From: Rhodanobacteraceae bacterium
Lineage (GTDB): Bacteria > Pseudomonadota > Gammaproteobacteria > Xanthomonadales > Rhodanobacteraceae
DNA length: 25,555 nt
Direction: 5' to 3'
NCBI GenBank assembly: GCA_025924775.1
Contig: JAICHS010000006.1
Span: forward strand, 1-25,555
Of the stretch, positions 8,190-15,011 are shown one piece after another (position 1 is the first letter of the stretch; each line of letters opens with the position of its first letter). A model generated the notes under the pieces. The model searched no databases and had not been told where the DNA came from. It worked only from the letters and a program-made list of their open reading frames with translations. Made by a program: the position numbers and the translations under genes.

Positions 8190-8194
8190 ATAAT
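8189..8194 (+). promoter_or_regulatory. Candidate -10 box CATAAT for the serine hydrolase gene
   Basis: CATAAT directly abuts the GCGATC-N6-GATCGC palindrome and lies 12 bp before the ATG, implying a leader of only a few nucleotides. No good -35 is seen; the palindrome fills the spacer position. Confidence 0.35.
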
Positions 8195-8206
8195 TTCGGG
8201 CATAGC

Positions 8207-9496
8207 ATGCGCGTATCCGCTTTTTGCGCAGGACTGACCTGCGCCCTGCTTTCAGGTTTCGCACTGGGCGCACCCGCCGTCCAGACCCACGGCAACCCCG
8301 TTCCACCCGAGCCGACCGTGGTGCACACGGGCACCCACCAGGCGCTGCTGCCGGCGGCGCGCGTCGACGCGGCCATCAAGGATTACGACCATTGGCTGGA
8401 CCAGCTGGCCGCGGAAAACCGCACCGCCGGGCTGGCCACCGCGGTCATCGTCAACGACAAGGTGCGCTACGAGCGCACGCTCGGCTATGCCGACGCGAAC
8501 AGCGGCGCCAGGGTGGAACCCAATACCGTATTCCGCCTCGCCTCGCTGTCCAAAGCCTTCGCCACCGCGTTGACCGGCCTGCTGGTGCGCCGGGGTGCGC
8601 TGAGCTGGGACACGCGCCTGGCGAACGTGTTGCCGTTCTTCAAGTTGCGCGACGCCAATGCCTCCGAGGAGGCCACCGTGCGCGACATTCTCAGCCAGAG
8701 CATCGGCCTGCCGCACAACGCCTACGACAACCTGCTGTCCAGCGGCGTGCCGTACCAGGAACTGGAACGCAAGCTGGCCACCGTTCCGCTGACCTGCGAT
8801 CCCGGCAGCTGTTACGGCTACCAGAACATCGCGTTCTCGCTGATCGGCGACGTGATCTACGCAAAGACCGGGCAGTTCTTTCCGCAACTGGTGGACAAGT
8901 ACCTGTTCCTGCCACTCGGAATGACCACCGCCAGCTACGGCCGCGACGGCCTTGAGGGCAGCCACAGCTGGGCGCGCCCGCACTACCCGCGCGGCAAATC
9001 GTGGGTCGCCTACGAACCCAACGACAACTTCTACATACCGCCGGCAGCGGGCGTCAACGCCAGCATCCGCGACATGGAGCAGTGGTTGATCGCGCAAATG
9101 GGCGGCCGCCCGATGGTGTTGCCCGACTCCTTGCTGGAGGTGTTGCACGCGCCGGTGGTTGCAACGCCGACCGAGCGGATGTTTTCCAACTGGCGCCGGG
9201 CCCGGGTAAAAAAGGCGTCCTACGCGCTGGGCTGGCGCGTGTACGACTACGCCGGCGAGACCCTGATGTTCCACGCCGGTGCCGTCAAGGGCTATCGCTC
9301 GATGATCGGGTTCTTCCCGAAGTACCACGCCGGCGTGGTGGTGTTGTGGAACTGCGAAAGCAACACGCCTGCCGGGCTGATGCCGATGGTACTGGATGCC
9401 CTGCTGGGCCTGCGGCACGAAGACTGGGCGCAACTGGATCGCTCCGATCGCCCGGCCAGGCCCCACCGCACCAAGCACGTCCGGCGCAAGCACTGA
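8207..9496 (+). CDS. Exported serine hydrolase, class C beta-lactamase/penicillin-binding-protein fold
   Basis: 429 residues with a signal peptide ending near ALGA (residue 21), so it should be periplasmic. It has the three active-site motifs of the beta-lactamase-related family: SLSK (Ser113, Lys116), YQN (205-207) and HAG (356-358) in place of KTG. HAG and similar variants are common in the esterase/D-aminopeptidase branch, so penicillin hydrolysis should not be assumed. RLASLSKAF, the IGLPHNAYDNLL segment and LFLPLGMTTASYG all fit. The C-terminus is a basic Arg/His/Lys tail. Closest functional guess is a D-Ala-type peptidase or esterase acting in the periplasm. It diverges from lemA and converges on the TonB-like lipoprotein gene. 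Confidence 0.88.
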   Translation: MRVSAFCAGLTCALLSGFALGAPAVQTHGNPVPPEPTVVHTGTHQALLPAARVDAAIKDYDHWLDQLAAENRTAGLATAVIVNDKVRYERTLGYADANSGARVEPNTVFRLASLSKAFATALTGLLVRRGALSWDTRLANVLPFFKLRDANASEEATVRDILSQSIGLPHNAYDNLLSSGVPYQELERKLATVPLTCDPGSCYGYQNIAFSLIGDVIYAKTGQFFPQLVDKYLFLPLGMTTASYGRDGLEGSHSWARPHYPRGKSWVAYEPNDNFYIPPAAGVNASIRDMEQWLIAQMGGRPMVLPDSLLEVLHAPVVATPTERMFSNWRRARVKKASYALGWRVYDYAGETLMFHAGAVKGYRSMIGFFPKYHAGVVVLWNCESNTPAGLMPMVLDALLGLRHEDWAQLDRSDRPARPHRTKHVRRKH

Positions 9497-9514
9497 CGGG
9501 CTGGCGGATCCGGA

Positions 9515-9556
9515 CGCCAACGCCACGCGAGGCGTCAGCCACGCACGGCGTTGGCG
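9515..9556. terminator. Inverted repeat between convergent genes, possible bidirectional terminator
   Basis: CGCCAACGCC (9515-9524) and GGCGTTGGCG (9547-9556) form a perfect 10-bp stem with a 22-bp loop, placed between the two converging stops (9496 and 9587). No T-tract on either strand, so intrinsic termination is uncertain. Confidence 0.4.
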
Positions 9557-9586
9557 AAACCAGTGCGCCGCGGGATCCGGCGCGGC

Positions 9587-10642
9587 CTACTTCAGCTTGA
9601 AGTCGATACGCCGGCGCAACACCGCTTCCACCGGCTGACCATCCTTCATGGCAGGCGAGAACTTGGAGTGCTTGATGGCGCCCATCGCCGCGCTGTCGAA
9701 GGTCCGGCGTGGCCGGGAATCCACCACGTGCACGTCGGATACGGCGCCACTCGCCGACACGGTGAACTGGACCACGACGTAGCCGGACGTGCCATCGCGT
9801 GCCGCCTGCACCGGATACTCCGCCGATGCCATCTGCACCACTTCCGCACCGTGGGTCACGCCCTGGGGCTTGGGCTGCGCGGCCGCGACGGCCGGCTTCG
9901 GCGGTGGCGCGGTCTTGGCTGCAGCGGTCTGTTGCGCCGCCTGCTGGGCCGCCAGTCTGGCTGCGGCCTCCTTTTCGGCGGCGGCCTTGACCGCGGCGGC
10001 TTGTTGCGCGGCCGCAAGCTCCGTCGCACGCTGCGCCTTCTGCTGGGCCGCTTGCTGTTGCCGCGCCTGCAGCTTCTGCTGCGCATCCAGCTTGGAACGC
10101 AGCAGCGTCAGGGTGTAGTTGGTGGGATCGGCCTTGGACAACACGTCAATCTGGCGGTTGGCTTCAGCGAAATCATTCTGCGAGATGGCCTTCTCCACGT
10201 CCGGCACGCCGAACGGGAAGGTTTCGCGCAACGCGTCCTTCGCCACCTGGTTCTTCGGATCCTTCGCCAGCACCGCTTCGTAGTATTCCATCGCGTTGTC
10301 GCCGGCGGGGGCAACCAGGCGATGCTGCGCATACGCGTTGCGCGCCGCGGATAGCAGGTCGTTCACGCTCATGCCGGACAGCTTGGCCTTGGCCTGGTCC
10401 GCTGCGGCCTGCACGGAAGTGGCGGATGCGGGCGCCGCGGTCGGCACCGCCACGGGTGCTGACGCCGCTGGCGCCGATGCAGCGGGCGGCGCCGAGGCAA
10501 CCGGCGCCGAAGACGCAGGCCCACCGCTATTGCCACAACCCGCCAGCAACAGTGCGGCTCCCACCGCAACCACCAGGCCGCGCAGGGCGACACCGCGGCC
10601 GCGGGAACCCGTTTCGGAACGATCGGAATCGAAAGTGATCAT
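9587..10642 (-). CDS. Lipoprotein with TonB-type C-terminal domain
   Basis: 351 residues. The N-terminus has a lipoprotein signal ending LLAGC (Cys36), then a low-complexity Ala/Pro/Ser region. Around residues 95-175 there is a segment resembling a TPR-like helical pair (LLSAARNAYAQHRL, AMEYYEAVLAKDPKN). A Gln/Ala/Lys-rich coiled coil and Pro-rich stretch (about 185-260) precedes a TonB C-terminal domain of about 85 residues with YPVQAARDGTSGYVVVQFTV and FDSAAMGAIKHSKFSPA. Normal TonB is anchored by a membrane helix, not a lipid, so calling it an energy transducer is uncertain; it may be a periplasmic scaffold using the fold. The ATG at 10642 has AGGGTGG upstream; a longer frame to 10852 would bury the signal peptide and is rejected. 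Confidence 0.8.
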   Translation of the reverse strand: MITFDSDRSETGSRGRGVALRGLVVAVGAALLLAGCGNSGGPASSAPVASAPPAASAPAASAPVAVPTAAPASATSVQAAADQAKAKLSGMSVNDLLSAARNAYAQHRLVAPAGDNAMEYYEAVLAKDPKNQVAKDALRETFPFGVPDVEKAISQNDFAEANRQIDVLSKADPTNYTLTLLRSKLDAQQKLQARQQQAAQQKAQRATELAAAQQAAAVKAAAEKEAAARLAAQQAAQQTAAAKTAPPPKPAVAAAQPKPQGVTHGAEVVQMASAEYPVQAARDGTSGYVVVQFTVSASGAVSDVHVVDSRPRRTFDSAAMGAIKHSKFSPAMKDGQPVEAVLRRRIDFKLK

Positions 10643-11002
10643 GCGCCCACCCTGTGTGCAAACAAGAAAGTCGGTTCCCGGGGTATGCACGAATCGTTCC
10701 ACGCCCGGTACAAACCCCGCGTCCGGCCGGGGTCGCGGTCGCGCCTCGTTGCAAGGTGTGACGGGGTCGACACTCGCAGGATCACCAGGATCGCGAGCTG
10801 CCGTGAAAAGTCGGGGGGAAGACGGGCGCTTGCGTGCTGCCGGTGGCACCACGTGCCCGGTGGAGCGGCAGGCCTAAGGATGGCCGGGCCGGCGCCCGCA
10901 GCCTGGACGGGTATCGCCGTCACAGCGCAGCGCATATGCGACGGTTCGTGCAGGAAGGCGAACCGCAGCGCCGCGAGCCAGCGATCACGGATGACCGCCC
11001 AT
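10643..11002. other. Intergenic region without a recognisable gene
   Basis: About 360 bp between the TonB-like lipoprotein and the terminator of the MetJ-histone gene. Open frames here have no family resemblance and lack ribosome sites. It contains a degenerate copy of the palindrome, GCGATC-ACGGAT-GACCGC at 10981-10998, and should hold the promoter of the lipoprotein gene, which I could not place. Confidence 0.5.
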
Positions 11003-11030
11003 AAACGGAAAGCCCCGGTCAACCCGGGGC
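11003..11030 (-). terminator. Rho-independent terminator after the MetJ-histone gene
   Basis: On the minus strand GCCCCGG-GTTGA-CCGGGGC is followed by TTTCCGTTT. This is a strong GC stem with a T-rich tail, about 100 bp past the stop at 11132. Confidence 0.75.
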
Positions 11031-11131
11031 CAACGCTTGTACCGATTGCCCGCATCCCCGCGCTGGGCATCGCGGGGAAAGCAGGCTTGTCGTTATGGTG
11101 TCATGCAAACGTGAAACGATTACGGACTTGC

Positions 11132-11632
11132 TTACTTCTTGGCGCGCTTGGTGGCACGCTTGGTCTTGCTGGCACGCGCCGTCTTGGCCATCACGGCCTT
11201 CTTGGCAGTGCGCTTGCGTGCCGTCTTCTTGGCCGCGCGTTTGCGGGCCGGCTTCTTCGCAACTTTCTTCGCGGCTTTCCGCACCGTCTTGCGGGCGGTC
11301 TTGCGGGCCGTGGCGGTCTTCGCCTTGGCCGACTTGCGGACAGTCTTCTTGGCCGCCTTTTTGGCGGCGGGTTTGCGAACAGCTTTCTTGATAGCCATGG
11401 TTCGTCTCAGCTCCTCATCGGTTGGCAGTGGTTGCCCAGTGAACGCATGCAGAAACGCCTCGCACAAAAGATCACTGTTTGTGGCGTGCCGCAGGTTGGA
11501 CACTTGACGACGCGTACGCTCGTCGGAAAGCAGCCGTAGTACATGCAGCGGAATCGATACGGTGATCTTCCGAACCTTCTCGGATTTCAAACCGTGTGCG
11601 ATGTACGGCTTTATGTACTTGGCAGTCGGCAT
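11132..11632 (-). CDS. metJ: MetJ-type methionine repressor domain fused to a histone H1-like Lys/Ala/Arg tail
   Basis: 166 residues from the ATG at 11632. Residues 1-78 match MetJ, the S-adenosylmethionine-dependent repressor of methionine genes: [18 protein letters not shown] (the DNA-contacting beta strand, keeping the Lys and Thr equivalent to E. coli Lys23 and Thr25), [32 protein letters not shown]. After DEELRR the usual acidic C-terminal 25-30 residues of MetJ are absent; instead 88 residues follow with 29 Lys, 12 Arg, 25 Ala and no Asp or Glu, in [12 protein letters not shown] repeats. The junction is in one uninterrupted frame. The promoter at 11664-11692 excludes a TTG start at 11680; ATG 11650 is possible, but ATG 11632 has AAGGA upstream and fits MetJ length. 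GC content of the MetJ part is about 54% (129 of 240 bases in 11401-11640), below its neighbours. Confidence 0.88.
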   Translation of the reverse strand: MPTAKYIKPYIAHGLKSEKVRKITVSIPLHVLRLLSDERTRRQVSNLRHATNSDLLCEAFLHAFTGQPLPTDEELRRTMAIKKAVRKPAAKKAAKKTVRKSAKAKTATARKTARKTVRKAAKKVAKKPARKRAAKKTARKRTAKKAVMAKTARASKTKRATKRAKK

Positions 11633-11663
11633 GTTTCCTTCTTGCGACATGTCGTCGGGCGGA

Positions 11664-11692
11664 AAGCTAGCCCCACGCAATCATGGTGTCAA
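11664..11692 (-). promoter_or_regulatory. Sigma-70-type promoter of the MetJ-histone gene
   Basis: Reading the minus strand, TTGACA (11692-11687) is a perfect -35, followed after 17 bp by TAGCTT (11669-11664). Transcription would start near 11657, before the ATGs at 11650 and 11632. Confidence 0.6.
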
Positions 11693-11788
11693 TCGATTTT
11701 TTGCCGCAAATGAAGCCCTTGCGCCCGCCGCAGCGGGCCCGTCACGGCCGCATCATCGTCGCCGGCAAATTCACCCACATCCAACACT

Positions 11789-11812
11789 GGACGTATAGAC
11801 GTCCGAACGTAT
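11789..11812. promoter_or_regulatory. Three tandem met-box-like octamers (MetJ operator candidate)
   Basis: Contiguous octamers GGACGTAT, AGACGTCC and GAACGTAT match the MetJ consensus AGACGTCT at 6, 7 and 5 of 8 positions. MetJ binds cooperatively to two or more abutting 8-bp boxes, exactly this arrangement. They lie about 157 bp upstream of the metJ-type start. They also overlap a possible plus-strand -10 (TATAGA, 18 bp after TTCACC). Autoregulation, or control of an unseen plus-strand RNA, is inference. Confidence 0.65.
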
Positions 11813-12085
11813 TTACCCCGCCGCGCGCAACGACGCGCGCAAACCCGCATGGATACTGGACTTCAAGCCCACCCCGCCCCGCCGCGCGGCAACCACCGCG
11901 CCCGTACATGCGCATCCATCGGCAGCGCGCGCGTCGCGACCCCATCGCGACAAATTCATCTGAACAGCAAACAACCCGAACGCAAAAAATTTTTGCGTAC
12001 ACGCCACTCGATCACGCACGGACGGCGTGTGTGAATCCATCCGCACGCCGGGTCCGCGCTGTCGCGACCCGGGAGCAACGCGTCG
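11813..12085. other. Intergenic region between gcvH and the MetJ-histone gene
   Basis: No credible protein gene. It holds a perfect AT-centred palindrome, ACGCAAAAAATTTTTGCGT (11980-11998), and a GC hairpin just after gcvH. A MetJ-controlled small RNA could start near 11815 on the plus strand, but nothing beyond the promoter-like match supports it. Confidence 0.4.
12048..12072 (-). terminator. GC hairpin after gcvH, weak terminator candidate
   Basis: CCGGGTC and GACCCGG arms, 11-bp loop with inner GCG/CGC pairing, 14 bp past the gcvH stop. No T-tract follows on the minus strand. Confidence 0.35.
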
Positions 12086-12481
12086 TCAGTGTTCGTCGTT
12101 CTCGATCAGTTCGGCGTAATCGTCGGGCCCGAGCAGCGCATCCAGTTCATCCGGATTGCTCAGCTTGACCACGAACAACCAGCCGTCGCCGAACGCATCT
12201 TCGTTGATCGTTTCCGGCTTGTCGGAAAGCGCCTCGTTGACTTCGACGACTTCGCCGCTGACCGGCGCGTAGATGTCGGAAGCGGCCTTCACCGATTCGA
12301 CCACCGCGCAGCCTGACCCGGCTTCGATCTTGTCGCCGACTTTGGGCAGTTCGACGTAAACCAGGTCGCCCAACAACCCCTGCGCATGGTCGGAAATGCC
12401 GACGCGCGCGCGACCGCCCTCCTCGACCCGCACCCACTCGTGCGACTTCTGGAATTTCAGGTCACCTGGAATCTCGCTCAT
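12086..12481 (-). CDS. gcvH: Glycine cleavage system H protein
   Basis: 131 residues, the normal size. GcvH carries the aminomethyl group on a lipoyl arm between GcvP, GcvT and Lpd. The lipoylated lysine is Lys65 in [19 protein letters not shown]; the start [13 protein letters not shown] and [15 protein letters not shown] are typical. The ATG at 12481 has AAGGAC upstream. It follows gcvT on the same strand after 95 bp, separated by a palindromic repeat. The frame stays open upstream through gcvT, but homology begins at [10 protein letters not shown]. Confidence 0.97.
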   Translation of the reverse strand: MSEIPGDLKFQKSHEWVRVEEGGRARVGISDHAQGLLGDLVYVELPKVGDKIEAGSGCAVVESVKAASDIYAPVSGEVVEVNEALSDKPETINEDAFGDGWLFVVKLSNPDELDALLGPDDYAELIENDEH

Positions 12482-12543
12482 GGCTTGTGTCCTTGGCTGA
12501 TACGGTTCGAGGGAAGGAGATTCTAGCCAAAACTCCGGGCATT

Positions 12544-12580
12544 GTAGGAGCCGGTCACATCGGGGACCACGCGCGCCTAC
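12544..12580. repeat. Short GTAGGAGCC...GCGCCTAC palindromic repeat
   Basis: Begins GTAGGAGCCGGTC and ends GCGCGCCTAC, with an inner GGTC/GACC stem. The ends match the longer element at 22218-22286, so it is probably a shortened copy of the same REP-like family. The CTA at 12577-12579 is the TAG stop of gcvT. Confidence 0.7.
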
Positions 12581-13686
12581 ACATTTATGCCTTCGCAAGG
12601 CTTGCCATCCCTGACGAACGGATACTTCACCGCGCGCAGCGGCAGTTCGCGGCCGCGGATGTCCACGCGCAGGTTCTCGCGGGCGCCCGCCGGCACCCGC
12701 GCAAACGCGATCGCCTTGCCCAGGGTCGGCGAAAAAATCCCGGACAGGATCACGCCGTCGCCCTTGTCGGTGGCCACGCGCTGGCCGTGGCGCAGCACGC
12801 CCTTGTCGTCCATCACCACGCCGATCATCTCGCGCGGCACGCCCGACGCCTTCTGTTGTTCCAGCGCGGCGCGCCCGATGAAATCGCGCCCTGCGTCCAG
12901 CGCCACCGTCCACGCCAGCCCGCCTTCCCACGGCGTGATGTCCTCGTCCATGTCCTGGCCGTACAGGTTCATCCCGGCCTCCAGCCGCAACGTGTCGCGC
13001 GCCCCCAGTCCCGCCGGATGCACGCCCGCCGCCGCCAGGGCCTGCCATAGTTCGACCGCATGCTCGTTGGCGACGTGGATCTCGAACCCGTCCTCGCCGG
13101 TGTACCCCGTGCGCGCCACGAACCAGGGCGCGCCGGCGAGGCCGTGCACGTCGGTGGCGCAGAAGAACCGGCCCAGCTTTTCGACGCGTTCGCGGTCGGC
13201 GGTCGCAACCAGCGGCAACACCTTGGCACGCGCTTCGGGCCCCTGCACCGCGATCATCGCAAGGTCGGGCCGCTCCGTGATCGCAACGCCGAACGGCGCG
13301 GCCTGCCGCTGCAGCCACGGGAGGTCCTTGTCACGGGTCGCAGCGTTGACGACGGTGCGGAAGTAGTCGTCGCTCACGTGGTAGGTGATGAGGTCGTCGA
13401 TGACCCCGCCGCGCTCGTTGAGCATGCACGAATACAACGCCTTGCCGGGCTTCTTCAGCTTGTCCACGCTGTTGGCGAGCAGGTGCCGCAGGAATTCGCG
13501 GCAACGTGCGCCACGCATGTCCACCGCGGTCATGTGCGACACGTCGAACATGCCAGCGGCGCGGCGCACGGCATGGTGCTCCTCAAGCTGCGAGCCGTAG
13601 TTGAGCGGCATGTCCCAGCCGCCGAAATCCACCATCTTGGCGCCCGCGGCGCGGTGGGTGGCATTGAGGGTGGTCTGCTTGCTCAT
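12577..13686 (-). CDS. gcvT: Glycine cleavage system T protein (aminomethyltransferase)
   Basis: 369 residues, standard length. GcvT takes the aminomethyl group from lipoyl-GcvH, releasing ammonia and making 5,10-methylene-tetrahydrofolate. The N-terminus [24 protein letters not shown], the block MFDVSHM and [13 protein letters not shown] with its folate-site Asp are conserved, as are [10 protein letters not shown] and [21 protein letters not shown]. The start is ATG 13686. The last codons (GGC ATA AAT GTG TAG) run into the palindromic repeat, whose end supplies the stop, so the C-terminal two or three residues may have been altered by its insertion. No glycine riboswitch was recognised in the 170-bp upstream gap. 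Confidence 0.97.
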   Translation of the reverse strand: MSKQTTLNATHRAAGAKMVDFGGWDMPLNYGSQLEEHHAVRRAAGMFDVSHMTAVDMRGARCREFLRHLLANSVDKLKKPGKALYSCMLNERGGVIDDLITYHVSDDYFRTVVNAATRDKDLPWLQRQAAPFGVAITERPDLAMIAVQGPEARAKVLPLVATADRERVEKLGRFFCATDVHGLAGAPWFVARTGYTGEDGFEIHVANEHAVELWQALAAAGVHPAGLGARDTLRLEAGMNLYGQDMDEDITPWEGGLAWTVALDAGRDFIGRAALEQQKASGVPREMIGVVMDDKGVLRHGQRVATDKGDGVILSGIFSPTLGKAIAFARVPAGARENLRVDIRGRELPLRAVKYPFVRDGKPCEGINV

Positions 13687-13712
13687 GGCGTGGCCTTGCT
13701 GTGGAACGGCAC

Positions 13713-13742
13713 ATTATGGCTGTGGCTGCCATCAAAAGTCAG
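13713..13742 (-). promoter_or_regulatory. Candidate gcvT promoter partly supplied by a repeat element
   Basis: On the minus strand CTGACT (13742-13737) and CATAAT (13718-13713) are 18 bp apart; transcription would start about 20 nt before the gcvT ATG. The -35 belongs to the conserved end (CCTGCCCTGACTTT) of the two-block element. Confidence 0.45.
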
Positions 13743-13829
13743 GGCAGGTGCAGCCCGTTGCGGTGCCGCTGGGGCACGCACGCAACCTTGGTCCACACGC
13801 CGTGTCCGGCAGCGATCGGGAACGATCGC
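13742..13829. repeat. Single copy of the two-block palindromic element
   Basis: AAAGTCAGGGCAGG and GCCCGTT at the left, then GCAGCGATC-GGGAAC-GATCGCA (palindrome 13812-13829), 70 bp from the first block. Ends match the tandem units at 4856-5166; the middle does not. It fills the divergent gap between gcvT and the STAS-MlaE gene. Confidence 0.75.
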
Positions 13830-13841
13830 ACGACCCGCCCA

Positions 13842-13850
13842 TGCTAGATT
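13842..13850 (+). promoter_or_regulatory. Extended -10 (TGC-TAGATT) of the Mla-type operon
   Basis: TGCTAGATT ends 6 bp before the ATG at 13857. Transcription would start at about the A of the ATG, so the first gene may be made from a leaderless mRNA. No strong -35 or Shine-Dalgarno is seen. Confidence 0.4.
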
Positions 13851-13856
13851 GCGCGC

Positions 13857-15011
13857 ATGGATCGCCCCCCGACAACACCGGGCAACGTCGAATGGTTGCA
13901 GCCGGCCGGCGGCGAGGGTGTGCTGCGCTTCACCGGCGACTGGACACTGCCGCACTTCGAGCTGCTGGAGTCGCAACTCGGTGCCATCAAACCGCGCCTG
14001 CCGGAAACCCCCGACGTCGATTTCAACGACATCGGGCGCATCGACACGGCCGGCGCGGGGCTGATCGCGGTGGCGCTTGGCCCCAAGTGCCTGCAATGGC
14101 TGGCCGAACACGACCGCGACGTGCCACACGAATTGCGCGGCCTGCTGGACACCGTGAGCGAGGCGGTCGCGGAAATCTACGCGCACCGGCCCCCGCCGCG
14201 GCGCAACTTCGGTTTCGTGGACATGCTGTCGGACATCGGCGGCAACGTCGTCCACGTCGGGCGCTTGGGTACCAAGCTGCTGGCCTTCACCGGCATGACG
14301 TTGGAAACCTTGGCGCGTTCCGTGCTGCGGCCGCGCCGCTGGCGCGTCACCTCGCTGGTGGCGCACATGGAGCAGACCGGCCTGCACGCGGTGCCGATCG
14401 TGGCACTGCTGTCGTTCCTGATCGGTGCGGTCATCGCGTTCCTCGGCGCCACCGCGCTGCAGCGTTACGGCGCCACCGTATTCACGGTCGACCTGGTGTC
14501 CTACGCGTTCCTGCGCGAGCTGGGCGTGTTGCTGACCGCGATCATCCTGGCCGGGCGCACCGCCAGCGCCTTCACCGCGCAGATCGGCTCGATGAAGGTG
14601 GGCGAGGAGGTCGACGCGATGCGCACTATGGGCCTGGATCCGATGGAGCTACTGGTGCTGCCGCGAGTGCTGGCATTGGTGATCGTCACGCCATTGCTGA
14701 CGTTCCTGGCGGTGCTGTCCGGCGTGGTCGGCGGCGCGCTGGTGTGTTGGTTCGCGCTGAACATCACCCCGACGATGTTCATCTCGGTGTTCCAGACCGA
14801 CACGCCGCTGCGCTATTTCTGGCTGGGGCTGGCGAAGGCGCCGATCTTCGCGTTCGTGATCGCCGTCATCGGCTGCCTGGAAGGTTTCAAGGTGCAGGGC
14901 AGCGCGCAATCGGTGGGCGAGCGCACGACCTCCAGCGTGGTGCAGTCGATCTTCCTGGTGATCGTGGTGGACGCGCTGGCCGCGCTGTTCTTCATGGAGA
15001 TGAAATGGTGA
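13857..15011 (+). CDS. MlaE-family lipid ABC permease with N-terminal STAS domain
   Basis: 384 residues. Residues about 15-110 form a STAS (MlaB-like) domain with VLRFTGDWTL and VDFNDIGRIDTAGAGLI; about 115-384 form the MlaE/YrbE permease with LSFLIGAVIAFLGA, ELGVLLTAIILAGRTASAFTAQ and GSMKVGEEVDAMRTMGLDP, the conserved cytoplasmic coupling segment. In the canonical Mla system the STAS protein MlaB is a separate gene; here it is fused to the permease. It is the first gene of a four-gene operon and its end overlaps the ATPase start by 7 bases (ATGGTGA). Probable role: moving phospholipids between inner and outer membrane; direction not predictable. Confidence 0.92.
   Translation: MDRPPTTPGNVEWLQPAGGEGVLRFTGDWTLPHFELLESQLGAIKPRLPETPDVDFNDIGRIDTAGAGLIAVALGPKCLQWLAEHDRDVPHELRGLLDTVSEAVAEIYAHRPPPRRNFGFVDMLSDIGGNVVHVGRLGTKLLAFTGMTLETLARSVLRPRRWRVTSLVAHMEQTGLHAVPIVALLSFLIGAVIAFLGATALQRYGATVFTVDLVSYAFLRELGVLLTAIILAGRTASAFTAQIGSMKVGEEVDAMRTMGLDPMELLVLPRVLALVIVTPLLTFLAVLSGVVGGALVCWFALNITPTMFISVFQTDTPLRYFWLGLAKAPIFAFVIAVIGCLEGFKVQGSAQSVGERTTSSVVQSIFLVIVVDALAALFFMEMKW

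Noticed and set aside
11683..12168. 161-codon plus-strand ORF between metJ and gcvH
   Set aside because: No ribosome site, biased Arg/Pro/Thr composition, and it runs antisense into gcvH.
13687..13856. Glycine riboswitch before gcvT
   Set aside because: No conserved glycine aptamer core was recognised; the gap is filled by the two-block repeat and a promoter only about 20 nt from the ATG.
13601..15010. Upstream extension of the MlaF-type frame over the permease gene
   Set aside because: The ATPase homology starts at MVSAATPHE; the upstream part is a shadow of the STAS-permease.
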